Positions 22,339 through 33,030 of a stretch of 64,000 nucleotides of DNA are shown here, in pieces. Each line of letters starts with the position of its first letter. The stretch's first letter is position 1. A program made the translations under genes and the position numbers. The notes beneath the pieces were generated by a model, which saw only the letters and a list, made by a program, of their open reading frames with translations, ran no database searches and was not told the origin of the DNA. The DNA is from Apoda limacodes (lineage: Eukaryota; Arthropoda; Insecta; Lepidoptera; Limacodidae), in contig OX291557.1 in NCBI GenBank assembly GCA_946406115.1, positions 20,616,501-20,680,500 on the forward strand, given 5' to 3'.

Positions 22339-23849
22339 CTAGACTTACAAATACCTATTTAAAGGCAAAACCTCTAACACTTAATAATAAATAATATTAC
22401 ATATGTAGATACTATCTTAAGTAGCCATATAACTTTCAGCTTTATTGATATATGCATACTGGGCTTTTTATAAAAAGGCTGGGAATGGGCGCAGTTGATA
22501 AGAGCGGAAACCTGAGGAGGTCGATAGTAGTGTCAGGATCAAGGTCGCCCGGACGTGTCCCGTGTCCGGGCGTACGGTCCCCGACCCTGCCCGGATAACG
22601 CCTCCTGCCAGGCCCGGCCGCTGGGACCCGGGTGAATCATTCTAATCGAACATAGCTCCTCGTTAGTCAAATCATTTGAATTTCAAGTTTTTTGGTTCAA
22701 TATCGAAAAATAGCTGAAATATCACTGTGTATATGTTTCGGTCTTATTCCCAATATTACGGCACAGTTGCCTGCGCCATATTCGAGAAAACGCTGATATA
22801 CACTAAGATTTCAATCGAGAAGACAGTTGTAAATTGTTAACTACACACGTGCAAAAAACGTTAACAGGATAAAATGAGTCCACCTAGTGACACCGTTAGA
22901 GTAGTGTAACGAGTTACAAAATGTGGACAATAGTAGTGAACTGCCCGAACAAGACTGCATTGGGACGCAGTCGTCGTATAAGGACGAGGGTAGTGAGAAA
23001 ATGGTCAGTATTTTCTAACCACCCTGCTTTTACTTCCTTAGTTTTCCCGTAAAGACGGCGCTTGCAACTGTGTCAAAATATCTGGAACATAAATAATATA
23101 ATCGCGGTAAGCTCGAAACATATAAAGATATTTATAATAACCGCGAAAGTTTATAAAATTTTTTTTTTGTAGCTGCAATAAATAGTTCCAAAATTTCAGA
23201 CATACCTACTCAGTTTCGAAAATCAAACTTTTTTAGACCCCAGTGCAAAATAACTCCTAGGTCAGTGCGAAAAACTGTATGAAACGGCATTTCGTACTCG
23301 ATGTGGCCAGTTATATTTTTAGCACGGCTGTAAAAGAATCAATAATAGTTTAAAAAAACTAAAAAACACGCTTTTTATAGAAAACCGAACTAAAAAATAG
23401 AAAATAAATTTTAATGAATTAAAATTAAGAAAATAGTGTTAAAAATTTCAATGAATATAAATTAATAATAGTGTGAATAAAAAAAAAATTATTTTATTTT
23501 AAAAAAGGCGACATACAAACATACAGGTGAAGCTAATAAAAAGTTAAAAATATGACGTGTCGCCAGCCGAGAAGGATGCTGGCCGCTCCGTGCCGCGTCG
23601 CGTGGTCATTCATTCTTATAAAATCCATAAATTTTGCCGGGAAAACATGTCGATTTCTTCTATTTTTTTTTAATACTGTATTGGACTTTTAGGTAGCAGA
23701 AAAAGTAACGTTCAAAATGGCTTTTACAAAATGGCCGAGTACAAATGGCTTTTTTTACCCTCCGGTAAGAAAAAGCGTCATTTAATAAAAAAATATCTCT
23801 ATGTCACAAACTCGACTGTTGTCTAAACTACGTTTTTCTATAATTTGGT
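22339..23849. other. Intergenic sequence with a GC-rich patch
   Basis: GC-rich at 22540-22640, including an 8-base stem GCCCGGAC/GTCCGGGC around 22548-22572. The rest is AT-rich. At 23500-23600 TACAAACATACAGGTGAAGC resembles a widespread lepidopteran repeat end, followed by a GC-rich CCGAGAAGGATGCTGGCC segment. No exon or RNA gene recognised. Confidence 0.4.
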
Positions 23850-25240
23850 TTTTTTTTTTCTTTTTTTTCTAACTACTGGCTACTGTTGTTGGCCGCAGAT
23901 GGCCTTTACAACTACACGCGGACTAACTTTTGCTGCGGTGCTGCTTGCACTCTTCAGCGAAAAGTTGGGGCGGTTTGCGCAAGGGTGTCCTAGACACGAA
24001 CCTCGGCTTGGGCAACCGCTCTTAGAAACTAAAATTTGTATCTAACTAAATTTTACCGCCGTTTCGGAAAATAGCAAAGGCGTTCTGAAGAGAAGAAACG
24101 GCAAGAAACTCTTCAGCACTCGCCTATTATTATTTAAATCTAACTAGTCGAAGCGCCCGGGTATATTAGTGAACCTAGTATACCCGCGCGCTCGAGTGTG
24201 TGTGTGTGTGTTAAAACTAAACTGTCTAATGTTCCGTCGCCGCCGGCGGCGACGTATTCTGTATATATTTCTATGATCTGTGTTCGCGGACGCGGGCGCT
24301 GAAGGCGCTTGAGCTTTGAGCCTGCTGGTTATATCATCGTCAGAGTCAATTATGACGTGCCTCGGATATCTAAACGGTCCTAAGGCCCCTCTAATGGGGG
24401 CATAGTTGGCAGATTGCCTAATTAGGGGATTGGGGTGGAGGGCTGCCGACTCAAAGTAGCGTTTAGACGCATCTTTGATGAAGGCTTTTATGGTCGGAAG
24501 CTCGAAATCACTATGGAGATCGATGTTACGCATATAGTACGGGGCGCCGACTGCGCCTCGCATAAAGCGATTTTGTATGACTTGCAAGGAAGTAGTGTTG
24601 GTGTGACCAAACGCTACGCTCGCATATGTGAGTATGGGCCGAATACAAGTTTTGTAAAGCGTCACCTTATTTCTAAGAGACATTTTACTGTACTTGTTTA
24701 ACATTGGCTTAAGACGACCGAGAACGAATGCTGCTCGATCTCTTACTCTTTTAATGTGGGCTCTGAAATTAAGACGAGAGTCTAAAGTGACCCCTAAATA
24801 TTTGACCTTTTTAACCCACGGAATGGGTTGGCCATATAGGTGGACTGGGGTGAGTTGCCTTGTGACCTTTACCGATTTTCGGCCCCGGGCGAAGTGCACT
24901 GCTGCACTTTTCTCGGGGTTAACCTCGATTCTCCACTTCCGAAACCAATCGCCTAAGGCGTTGGCGGCAGACTGGAGGGCCAGGCTTATACGACGGACGT
25001 GTCGGTGAGAACAGTAGAGCGCCGTATCGTCCGCGAAGAGCGCCACATTAACGTTCGAGGGACGAGGTATATCGTTTGTGAATAGGGAGTAGAGTAAAGG
25101 GGAAAGCACGGAGCCCTGGGGGACACCTGCACCTATGGGGTGGGGAGACGAATGACTTCGTTCTACGCGATAGCGAAAACTACGATCTATAATTTGGTGC
25201 TTACATGCTTTATAAGCTTTTAAGTAAAGCCTGCTAAAGT
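23850..25240 (-). mobile_element. 5'-truncated Jockey-type LINE
   Basis: Minus-strand order: partial reverse transcriptase (from about 25240), ORF end at 24144, about 270 bases of 3' UTR, then an A tail (T-rich tract 23850-23869). The endonuclease and first half of the reverse transcriptase are missing. This is a separate family from the LINEs at 9.7, 61 and 63 kb: the motifs and 3' end differ. Confidence 0.8.
24144..25190 (-). pseudogene. Jockey-type reverse transcriptase, C-terminal portion
   Basis: Open from about 25190 down to 24144 on the minus strand, about 349 codons without a stop. The reading gives DRSFRYRVE, then GVPQGSVLSPLLYSLFTNDI (reverse transcriptase motif 4) and the catalytic FADDTALY box. 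WRIEVNPEKSAAVHF and VKYLGVTLDS (thumb region) follow, then YKTCIRPILTYAS and a long basic C-terminus with an arginine run near the end. The catalytic aspartates are intact, but the fingers and endonuclease are absent, so the product would be non-functional. No ATG is needed because the copy is truncated. There is no sign of host domestication beyond an unusually clean frame. Confidence 0.85.
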
Positions 25241-25660
25241 AACTTTATAGAGCACCTAAAAAAAAAATTATTCAAAGTATACGCAATCATTGCACTGTGT
25301 CACGACCTCCAGTATATGCTCTCTTTTGTTATGTTTTTTTTCAAGAAAATACATTCAGCAGTTTAAGAAAAATCCCTGTTAAAAAAAGTGATTTTTGGCA
25401 TATACGCCCTTTTAACTGTAATCCGCTTTATTTGCCTAATGTAGAAGCATTAGTAGTGTATTTAATATACGTTTTGTCGTGATAAAGTTGGGAAATGGTT
25501 AGATGGAAAGGGGGTTTGATGCAAAAACTGTAAGAATAACAATTTTATAAAGTGCACTTTCCACTTTCAACAAACATATACTTATTAAACATAATTATGA
25601 CGTAGTTATTAAATTATTTATTTCTATGAGTGCCTGAAAACGATGGCTTAAGGCGCATAT
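25241..25660. other. Intergenic spacer
   Basis: AT-rich. The open stretch 25297-25482 shows no family resemblance. Nothing supportable seen. Confidence 0.4.
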
Positions 25661-25854
25661 AGCAGCTAACTAGCGCCGCCGTTAGATATCCTCAATTTTC
25701 TCTTCGTAGAAAACTAATTTCTAAATAATATCTGTGAGTTGTAGTTGGCATTTCTGCTAAAAGTGGCCGTTTTTAGCAGAAATGCTAAAAAAATATCTTC
25801 GTTTTCTACGAAGAGAAAATTGAGGATATGTTATGGCGGCGCTAGTGGGCTGTA
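25661..25854. mobile_element. Foldback MITE with ACTAGCGCCGCC ends
   Basis: Left ACTAGCGCCGCC (from 25669) through TCCTCAATTTTCTCTTCGTA is mirrored by right TACGAAGAGAAAATTGAGGA through GGCGGCGCTAGT (to 25846). The arms are about 46 bases. The centre holds a second hairpin, CATTTCTGCTAAAA paired with TTTTAGCAGAAATG. The weak pairing continues a few bases outward, so the exact ends are uncertain. Confidence 0.75.
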
Positions 25855-25929
25855 AGAGGGGCGATAAGAGAAACAGGCAGACCAAGTCACCTCATAATAA
25901 CACTTGAGTTTTCTATTTTTCTTATTTTT

Positions 25930-26133
25930 TATACTACTCAGGTGAGAAACAATCTTACGGTCAGCATGGTGTTTAGCGGTCACCGTAGCCCATGGACGCT
26001 TGCAGTACTAAAGACATGCTAAATCGCGCGTTGCCGACCTGTTAAAAAATTTAACCACTTCTCCTGAAGAACACTATATTGTGGTCCCTTAAGAAAATTT
26101 TAGCAAGGAGCTCATTTCACAAGCCAAGCGGGA
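25930..26133 (-). mobile_element. Old LINE 3' fragment
   Basis: A diverged copy of the 3' part of the family at 61195: TACTACTCAGGTGAGAAAC for the 3' UTR end, GCGGTCACCGTAGCCCATGG, GCGCGTTGCCGACC and AGCAAGGAGCTCATTTCACA. Truncated at both ends. Confidence 0.7.
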
Positions 26134-28011
26134 AGGGTAATAGCTAAAAAATTGGTGGATGTTGGTAGATTGGTCGAACTCCGACACCGTTTGACCTAAT
26201 CGTCATCGTGAAAGTTCACAAACTTCTAAGTGTTTTTCATGTTGGTTTTTTTAGTGTATCTCTTGATATAACCCACCCTTAGAGGGCGCTGGAGTGCATC
26301 ATTGTTAAAGGGCAGAAATACGTCATCCGAGTTAGTAAAGGTATAAAAATTAAGAATGTTGTACCTGTAAAATACTGTTGTTATTTTCACTTTACACGTA
26401 ACAGTCCCTGTTCTTCATATTTGAATCGTTTTAAAAGACGCCTAATTATTTTATCTCAAGTTTAATACCAGTAATCGTGTTTGCTTTGATTTCACAAAGT
26501 AATGTAATACAAACGAAACGTGTCTTGAAATATTATTCGATACAAATGAGTATTAAAGTTGAATGTATTGTTTGCACTACGTATGATCTAATATGTTCAA
26601 GACGTAAACAGAAAGGAATATGAATAGGCTCGACAATTTATTATCTCGTTCCTTATTATTACAAGTAAGTGGGTGTGTGTGTGTGTATTTATTACCGCAT
26701 ATAGTAGGCAATTCGTAAGGTATTTTATCCACAACCTTCAATGAAAAGTCCCATTACATATTTAAAATTAGTTTGAAAAATCTAACTTTCTGGTATAATA
26801 AAAAAAGGGTAAACTCCGTAGATTGTTTAAATACATAATGAATTTTGTTCTAATCTCCGAAGTTTCCTTAAATTTACTATACATTTTGATTTCAAAAAAA
26901 AGGGCAAGAATTTAAGAGCTCATCGTTTTTGGTTTCAAGAGATTTTGATAAGTCAGTATTTTTTAATAATTTTTGCAAAGGTGCCGGAATTTCTTGTGTG
27001 GAGCAACTTCAAAAAAAATATTTAAAAAAAATGCCTATCGGAATGTCATGAAACCAAAAACCGAGCGAGCACTTAATTTTTTGTTCTTTAATTTAAAATA
27101 AAATAATGAAATAATAATAATAATACAATGTGTAATTCACGGAACTTTGGAGATTATGACAAATCAATTTTGTATGATGATGGTGAGGCTTCAAGTGCAT
27201 GTTGTAGTTTCAACTTATGGAACACCACTTGGATCTAGTAGATCGATAGGACTGGTAGTTGTAGGGCTTGAATTAAGTAAAGATATTGCCAAGAGAATGT
27301 TTACAAATTCTATTTTTATCAACATTAAAGTAGCGCCATCTGTTATTAGCTTTGAAAAATATGTGGAACATACTGAGCTCACCTATACTGGATGAAATCA
27401 CGTTGGTCATGCCTCGCTGTGTTAATTTTAAACATCAACAGATCAAAAAGCTACTTTAACTTAAAGACGCTGTTAGTCCGATCCTAATGAAATAATATAA
27501 ACGTTAGTATATAGTTCCAAGTGTTAAGCTTGCTGCAAAAACTTTGTAATTATTAACGATGAAAACAGCTGTACCTTAAAATTAAAACCGATTAACTTTG
27601 TAAAGGTATTCTTAGTATAAACGGAGACTTGGTGTGGAATCTAGCTACGGTTAGTAAAGTAGTAACCAGGTGCCCTAGAAGTGTACAGGCGACATCGAAC
27701 ATAGAAACTTTATTATCCGATCAAGTAGCGAAGATAAACCTCTACTAAGCTTAATGCATTTAAATTGTTATCTAGTGCATTGACTATAAGTTGTAGCAAA
27801 AAGTCAAAAAATATAACAATAAAACAACAAATACGTTAAAAAAAAATTTAAGTTACAAAGTGTCATTATGGTATAAATTACTTAATAAGTGTATAACATA
27901 TAAATCTCATATTAATATATTTTTAGTACATTTACATGCACATCGTTAGTACCTACTACAGACATTTGCTTTCTGGCCTATATCGACGTTTTAAACTATT
28001 AGATAGGTATG
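26134..28011. other. Intergenic sequence, no gene recognised
   Basis: AT-rich with a short (GT)n at about 26671-26684. The open stretch at 27147-27395 has no recognisable domain. Nothing supportable seen. Confidence 0.45.
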
Positions 28012-28405
28012 TCTATATATATAAAAGAAGAAACTGACTAACCTATTGAGTACTATTGACTGACTGATTTAATGACATATCAACGAACAACCCAAACCAT
28101 TGGGTCTTAGATACTTGAATGTGACGTAAGGCTCATTCATCCCCTAAGGGGGTAAAATGGAATTTAAAGCTAAATGCATGAAAATTTGTACTTGGCGTTA
28201 AGGTTGGTTTTATTTTTGCCGTATGTGAGTACTGGCTGTACCGATTAAGATGAAATTTGGCATGGAGATAGTTTGAGTCCCAAAAGAGAACACAGAGTAG
28301 TTAAAAAGTGTGAGTCGGTATTTTTTCTATAATTGCGGAGTAGCCGTTGAAATCCTACACCGATAACCGAATTTAGGGCGGGTGGCACCGCGGGTAAAAT
28401 CTGGT
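28012..28405 (+). mobile_element. Helitron-like element, decayed 3' end
   Basis: Head TCTATATATATAAAAGAAGA, as at 51614 and 10711. A later part matches the CTGTACCGATTAAGATGAAA, TTTGGCATGGAGATAG, ACACCGATAACCGAATTTAG series seen at 29735 and 35469. The terminal CTAG has decayed (about 28405). Confidence 0.6.
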
Positions 28406-28679
28406 TATAATAAAGGTCATTGTCATAGTCAACAGTGCATGTAGGTCAAATTTCAAAAATTAAACATTAGTAAGTACATTGTGTAGTAAGGTTAGCAAGG
28501 AGAAAAATATTAACGAGAGGTTATTTAGAAGCCGAAGGCTAAAAAGGCTTTAAAGTGATGGCACACACAAACGAGTTATGTTTGCAAGAATTTCATTAAT
28601 TTCCTTACAGTCCTGAGAACACTTTTCGAAAAATAAAATATATGTAATAGTTCATATTAAGTCGATTTTATTTTAAGTG
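28406..28679. other. Intergenic spacer
   Basis: AT-rich. Nothing supportable seen. Confidence 0.4.
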
Positions 28680-29150
28680 ACAAATTCCTTTTTTTTTTCT
28701 CGTACACTAAAACAATCAATACTTTTGACAACATTTTATACAATTATCAACATAAAAGGCGCGTTTCACCAGTTCAAGAGGTAACAGACAGACAGGCAGA
28801 GTTACTCTTGCATTTATAATATTAGTATGGATGTCGCAGGCAAATCGTATAATTCGCCGTTTTACACTATGCCTAGGCAGATTGTAAAGTATGGAATAGA
28901 AATTATCATATAACTGAACAGATTATTATATGAAGCTTGGCTGGAACGTTTCGTTCGCTCCGCATCTACGTTTACAAAAGAGGAACTAACCTAACCTAAC
29001 TTACAAGACTTGTAAAGTGCGATTTCTGTTCCTTTCGTTTCCATACTTTACGATTTGCCTAGGCATATTGTAAAACTGCGAATTATACGATTTGCCTGCG
29101 ACATGGATGTGATTTTTCATCACTTACGCGTAAACAGTGTCATTACGTGC
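28680..29150 (-). repeat. Inverted composite repeat interrupted by a MITE
   Basis: 28680-28790 is part of the ACCGA-TTC repeat in minus orientation. 28790-28832 is a truncated Helitron-like head (AGAGGTAACAGACAGACAGG, TTTATAATATTAGTATGGAT). After the MITE, 29103-29137 (TGATTTTTCATCACTTACGC, GTAAACAGTGTC) is the reverse complement of 29705-29735. The site is thus a paralogue of the 29.7 kb junction in inverted orientation. Confidence 0.6.
28833..29102. mobile_element. 270-base MITE with about 60-base terminal inverted repeats
   Basis: Left GTCGCAGGCAAATCGTATAA through TTGTAAAGTATGG (to 28894) is mirrored on the right from CCATACTTTACGATTTGCCT (29041) to GATTTGCCTGCGAC (29102). ATGGAT flanks it directly on both sides (28827-28832, 29103-29108); depending on where the terminus is drawn, the duplication is 6 or 4 bases. 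The related locus near 29721-29750 has only one ATGGAT-type copy and no insert, which is an empty-site control. No coding capacity. Confidence 0.82.
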
Positions 29151-29499
29151 CGGTAAAGCGGGATGCTTAGACCCTAATAATTAATCCCACGAGCTTGTTC
29201 TTTGTAAAAGTATTTTACTGTTTTAAAACAAAGCGCGCGTTTATACAACTCACGGGCCTATTCTATCAAATATGTTGAAAAGCTGGTCAAAACATGAACT
29301 ACGCGCACACAACAAGCGACTAATTACAAGTTTTAACTTCAGCCAGAACTTCTTAATTCATAAATTCTCTAGATATCTGGCGGTGGCTTTGTTGTCTCTA
29401 CTTCTAATCTAGCCATTTCAATTGTAATTTGGTGAGTTACTTTATTTATTCACCTTTATTTTTTTACTTACTCGCAATTAGCAAATTCCCTTGGTCATC
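29151..29499. other. Intergenic spacer
   Basis: Nothing supportable seen. Confidence 0.4.
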
Positions 29500-29734
29500 C
29501 CAAAAAGGAGGAAGTTCTATGTTCAACGGGTATATTTTTTTTTATGCATATCCACCGATTACGATTTATAAATGTCAGTTGTGAACCGATCTCAAAAATT
29601 GTTTTTTTTTATACGAAAGAGTACGTTCCTGAGGTGGTCCCATATTAATGAAGTGGAGTTAAAACTTCAACTTTTGTAGGAAAAAAAATATTTTTTGTTT
29701 GACACTGTTTACGCGTTAGTGATGAAAAATCATA
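29500..29734 (+). repeat. ACCGA-TTC family repeat
   Basis: AAAAAGGAGGAAGTTCTATG, TTTTTTATGCATATCCACCG, CCTGAGGTGGTCCCATATTA, ATGAAGTGGAGTT: the same series as at 54670-54900. The Helitron-like unit abuts it. Confidence 0.65.
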
Positions 29735-29968
29735 TCCATACTAATATTATAAATGCAATAGTAACTCTGTCTGTCTGTCTGTTACCTCTTCACGCTTAAG
29801 CCGCTGTACCGATTAAGATGAAATTTGGCATGGAGATAGGTTAAGTCCCGAAGAAGAACATAGGCTACTTGAAAACGTCAAGTGTAAGTCATTTATTTTC
29901 TATGATTGAGGAGTTGCCTTTGAAATCCTATACCGATTTTAGGGCGGCTGAACGCAGTCAATAGCTAG
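29735..29968 (+). mobile_element. Helitron-like unit with TC...CTAG ends
   Basis: Begins TCCATACTAATATTATAAAT at 29735 after an A and ends CTAG at 29965-29968 before a T. The middle holds CTGTCTGTCTGTCTGTTACC, TCTTCACGCTTAAGCC and GATGAAATTTGGCATGGAGA. This matches the Helitron rule (5' TC, 3' CTRR, A^T target). Non-coding, 234 bases. Confidence 0.65.
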
Positions 29969-30384
29969 TACTTTATAAGTCATAAGTATATATGGACAAA
30001 ATATAAAAAAGTATATATAAATATCATAATATTCATATATATTTTTATGTTGATAATAAGATAAAATAAATCAAAATTTAAATATGAATGTTTAATGTTT
30101 TCTTATTATTTTATATACTACGTACGCACTATAGACTAGGGAGCTTATTGCGGAAATGTCTGGAGAGTTCGGGTACAGCGTTGTAGGGGACAAAATAAAT
30201 GGAAGTTATATGTCACCTATAAAGACCTTGTTTACTAAGTTTTGAGAGGTGTTACGTACTTCCATGTATTTTGCCCCGAAAAACGCAAGACCTGTATTTT
30301 GTAATAAGTTCCCTGACATGACAGGTACTCCATTATTACTATAAAGGCGTTTCTCTTGTATATTGTTTAAACAGGCAACGGTCC
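29969..30384. other. Intergenic spacer
   Basis: AT-rich. Nothing supportable seen. Confidence 0.4.
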
Positions 30385-31250
30385 TTATTAGGGTTCCGTA
30401 CCCAAAGGGTTATTGTTCCGTACCTGAAGGATAATTAGCGGAACCCTATTACTGAGGCTCCGCTGTCCGTCCGTCCGTCCGTCTGTCACCAGGCATATAT
30501 CTATATAGACATGTACCTCATGAACCGTGATAGACAGTTGAAATTTTCACTAACATGTATTTCTGTTGCCGCTATAACAACAAATAAAAAACAGAATATA
30601 ATAAATATTTAAGGGGGCTCCCATACAACAAACGTGATTTTTTTTGCTCGATTTTGCTCGATATAGATAACGACAACAGGTAGACGCCTAAAATATTCAC
30701 AAAATATTTAGTTATATAGTCACTTTAAAAATAAATAATTAAATTAAAATAAAACAAATATTTAAGGGGGGCTTCCGGCTCCCATACAACAAACGTGATT
30801 TTTTAGGGTTCCGTACCCAAAGGGTAATTAGCGGAACCCTATTACTAAGACTTCGCTGTCCGTCCGTCCGTCCGTCCGTCCGTCCGTCCGTCTGTCACCA
30901 GGCTGTATCTCATGAACCGTGAAAGCTAGACAGTTGAAATTTTCACAGAATATGATTTTCTGTTGCCGCTATCAGAACAAATACTAAAAAACAGAATAAA
31001 ATAAATATTTAACGGGGCTCCCATACAAAAAACGTGATTTTTTTGCTCGATATTGATAACGGCAACTGGTAGACGCTTGAAATATTCACAGAATATTAAG
31101 TTACATGTTCACTTTAAAAATAAATAATTAAATCACAATAAAACAATTATTTAAGGGGGCTCCCATACAACAAACGTGATTTTTTTGCCATTTTTATAGA
31201 TAATGGTACGGAACCCTTCGTGCGTGAGTAGGACTCGAACTTGGCCGATT
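30385..31250 (+). repeat. GGGTTCCGTA-family repeat in tandem, with (GTCC)n expansion
   Basis: Two head-to-tail units, starting AGGGTTCCGTACCCAAAGGG at about 30389 and again at about 30806. Each contains GGAACCCTATTACT, a GTCC run, CATGAACCGTGA, CAGTTGAAATTTTCAC, CTCCCATACAACAAACGTGA and an AGACGC block. The second unit has the longer GTCC run (30858-30892, about 8 repeats, versus about 5 at 30464-30484). It ends GGTACGGAACCCTTCGTGCG and ACTTGGCCGATTTTT. The structure suggests local duplication after insertion. Confidence 0.85.
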
Positions 31251-31384
31251 TTTCATAATTAAGTCTGACCTAGGATCCAATCAGGCATAGCAACCGCACC
31301 ATGCGTAAATAATGGTTGAAAATAGTGAGACCTAATAGGTAGGTACGTGTAGTGATATCGGTTTTAATTTATGAACTAGCTATT

Positions 31385-31650
31385 AGTACTAGCTTCTGCC
31401 CGTGATTTCAGCCGCGTTGACTTTCTAAAAAAAAGACAGCTTTTGACTGTTTTCGGCTAGAAATAACAATTCTTAATAATGAATTCTCATAAATTTTTAT
31501 CTTCTAATTTGATGATTTTTCAAAAATGCAATTTGCTTCAAAAATTACGGATTTCTATACAAACTTTTACCGCTTAATTACAGTCAATCTAAAAACTGTA
31601 AAGCTGTGTTTGGGCTGTGCGGTAATATACATATATGCAATTTGAAACTT
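31385..31650 (-). repeat. Helitron-like repeat, decayed
   Basis: + strand CTAGCTTCTGCCCGTGATTT, GCCGCGTTGACTT, TTTCTATACAAACTTTTACC and TGTTTGGGCTGTGCGGT. The CTAG after an A at the left fits a minus-strand 3' terminus. Related to the repeat at 3930-4300. Confidence 0.5.
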
Positions 31651-32139
31651 TCAAGCCATATTTACTGCCTTTGAAAGTGACACTTGCCAGTTGCCTAAAA
31701 ATTAATTTAAAAAAAAATCAACCAATGTTTTTAATATCGTCATATCTATAGTATGATTGCACGTAAAATGTTACAGGTGTGTTTCTAAATCTGACACATG
31801 ATGGACATACTATGGCGTAGGTACAGTCAGTGAAAAATACTTATAAGGTAATTCAATATATGTATTTACACAAAAAAAACTCATTGTATGAAACTGTATG
31901 GGTGGCAGAGGGTGTGGTTAAGGCGTAGGAATAATCGCAAGGTGCTAAATGGGTAGACATGTATTTAATTTTTATCTCAATACGGTTAACAAATAGGGTT
32001 GTTGATTCCTTTTAGTTGACTTTTATTTTATTAGTAAATTTTTTGTGTTGGATAGTTTGTTTCCTGTATAGTATTAAGTAAATATTATTATTGGTTTAAC
32101 AACCTTACTTACTTAACTTAATAAATAATAATAAATAAA
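31651..32139. other. Intergenic spacer
   Basis: AT-rich. Nothing supportable seen. Confidence 0.4.
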
Positions 32140-32352
32140 TATTTTTGGACATTACACACTGCGCCATCTAGCCCCAAAGTAAGCAGAGCTTGTGTTATGG
32201 GTACCGGTCAACGGATACAAATACATATATGTTACTTTTTTTTTGTAAATACATACATAAATACACCCAGACTTAAGACAAACACAATTTTTTATCACAT
32301 AAATGTTTGTCCAGTGCGGGAATCGAAACACTACCAACAAGGCTGCGAGGGA
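32140..32352 (-). mobile_element. tRNA-derived SINE, partly deleted head
   Basis: + strand GGACATTACACACTGCGCCA, CCCAAAGTAAGC, GCTTGTGTTATGGGTACCGG, CACCCAGACTTAAGACAAAC and GTCCAGTGCGGGAATCGAAA. This is the family seen at 11370 and 21111. Relative to the 11.4 kb copy, the segment between the B box and the A box is shortened, so it should be transcriptionally dead. Confidence 0.78.
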
Positions 32353-32637
32353 ATCAACTTATAGCTCTACACATAAATATGTTAATATAAATATACATAC
32401 ATTTTCGTTGTTTAAGATCGATCGATCTTGGTTTGCATTATTCGTAAGTTTAATAATCACTTTGCTATCCTCCTCTTTACTATTTGTTATCAGGAATAAA
32501 AAATACGACATAGAGTTGTTATCGTTAGGATTAGAGGCTTAGCACGACTTCGTGTTTAACGTAAAAAATAATTTTGAATAAAAAAAGAAATGGCATTATA
32601 GTTCTATTTTTACACGCTCACACGTGATGCTGCTTAT

Positions 32638-33030
32638 TTTTAGGGTTCCGTACCCAAAGGTTAAAAAACGGGACCTCTATTACTAAGACTGCGCTGTCCG
32701 TCTGTCACCAGGCTGTATCTCATGAACCGTGATAGTTAGAAAGTTGAAAAGAACAGAATAAAATAAATATTTAAGGGGGCTGCCATACAACAAACGTGAT
32801 TTTCTTGCTCGTTTTAGCTCGATCTTGATAACGGCAACAGGTAGACGCTTGAAATATTCACAGAAGATTTAGTTCTTTATTCACTTTAAAATTAATAATT
32901 AAATTAAAAAAAAAAAAAAATTTTAGGGGGGCTCCCGTACAACAAACGTGATTTTTTGCCGTTTTTATAAATAATGGTACGGAACCCTTCTTGCAAGAGT
33001 CCAACTCGCACTTGGCCGATTTTTTTATAA
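32638..33030 (+). repeat. GGGTTCCGTA-family repeat
   Basis: TAGGGTTCCGTACCCAAAGG at the left, CATGAACCGTGATAGTTAGA, GGGGCTGCCATACAACAAAC, GTAGACGCTTGAAATATTCA, and GGTACGGAACCCTTCTTGC plus CACTTGGCCGATTTTT at the right. Closest to the second unit of the array at 30806. Confidence 0.85.

Noticed and set aside
24435..25008. Two + strand open frames opposite the Jockey LINE
   Set aside because: Both are shadows of the reverse transcriptase frame on the minus strand, which has FADD and PQGS motifs.
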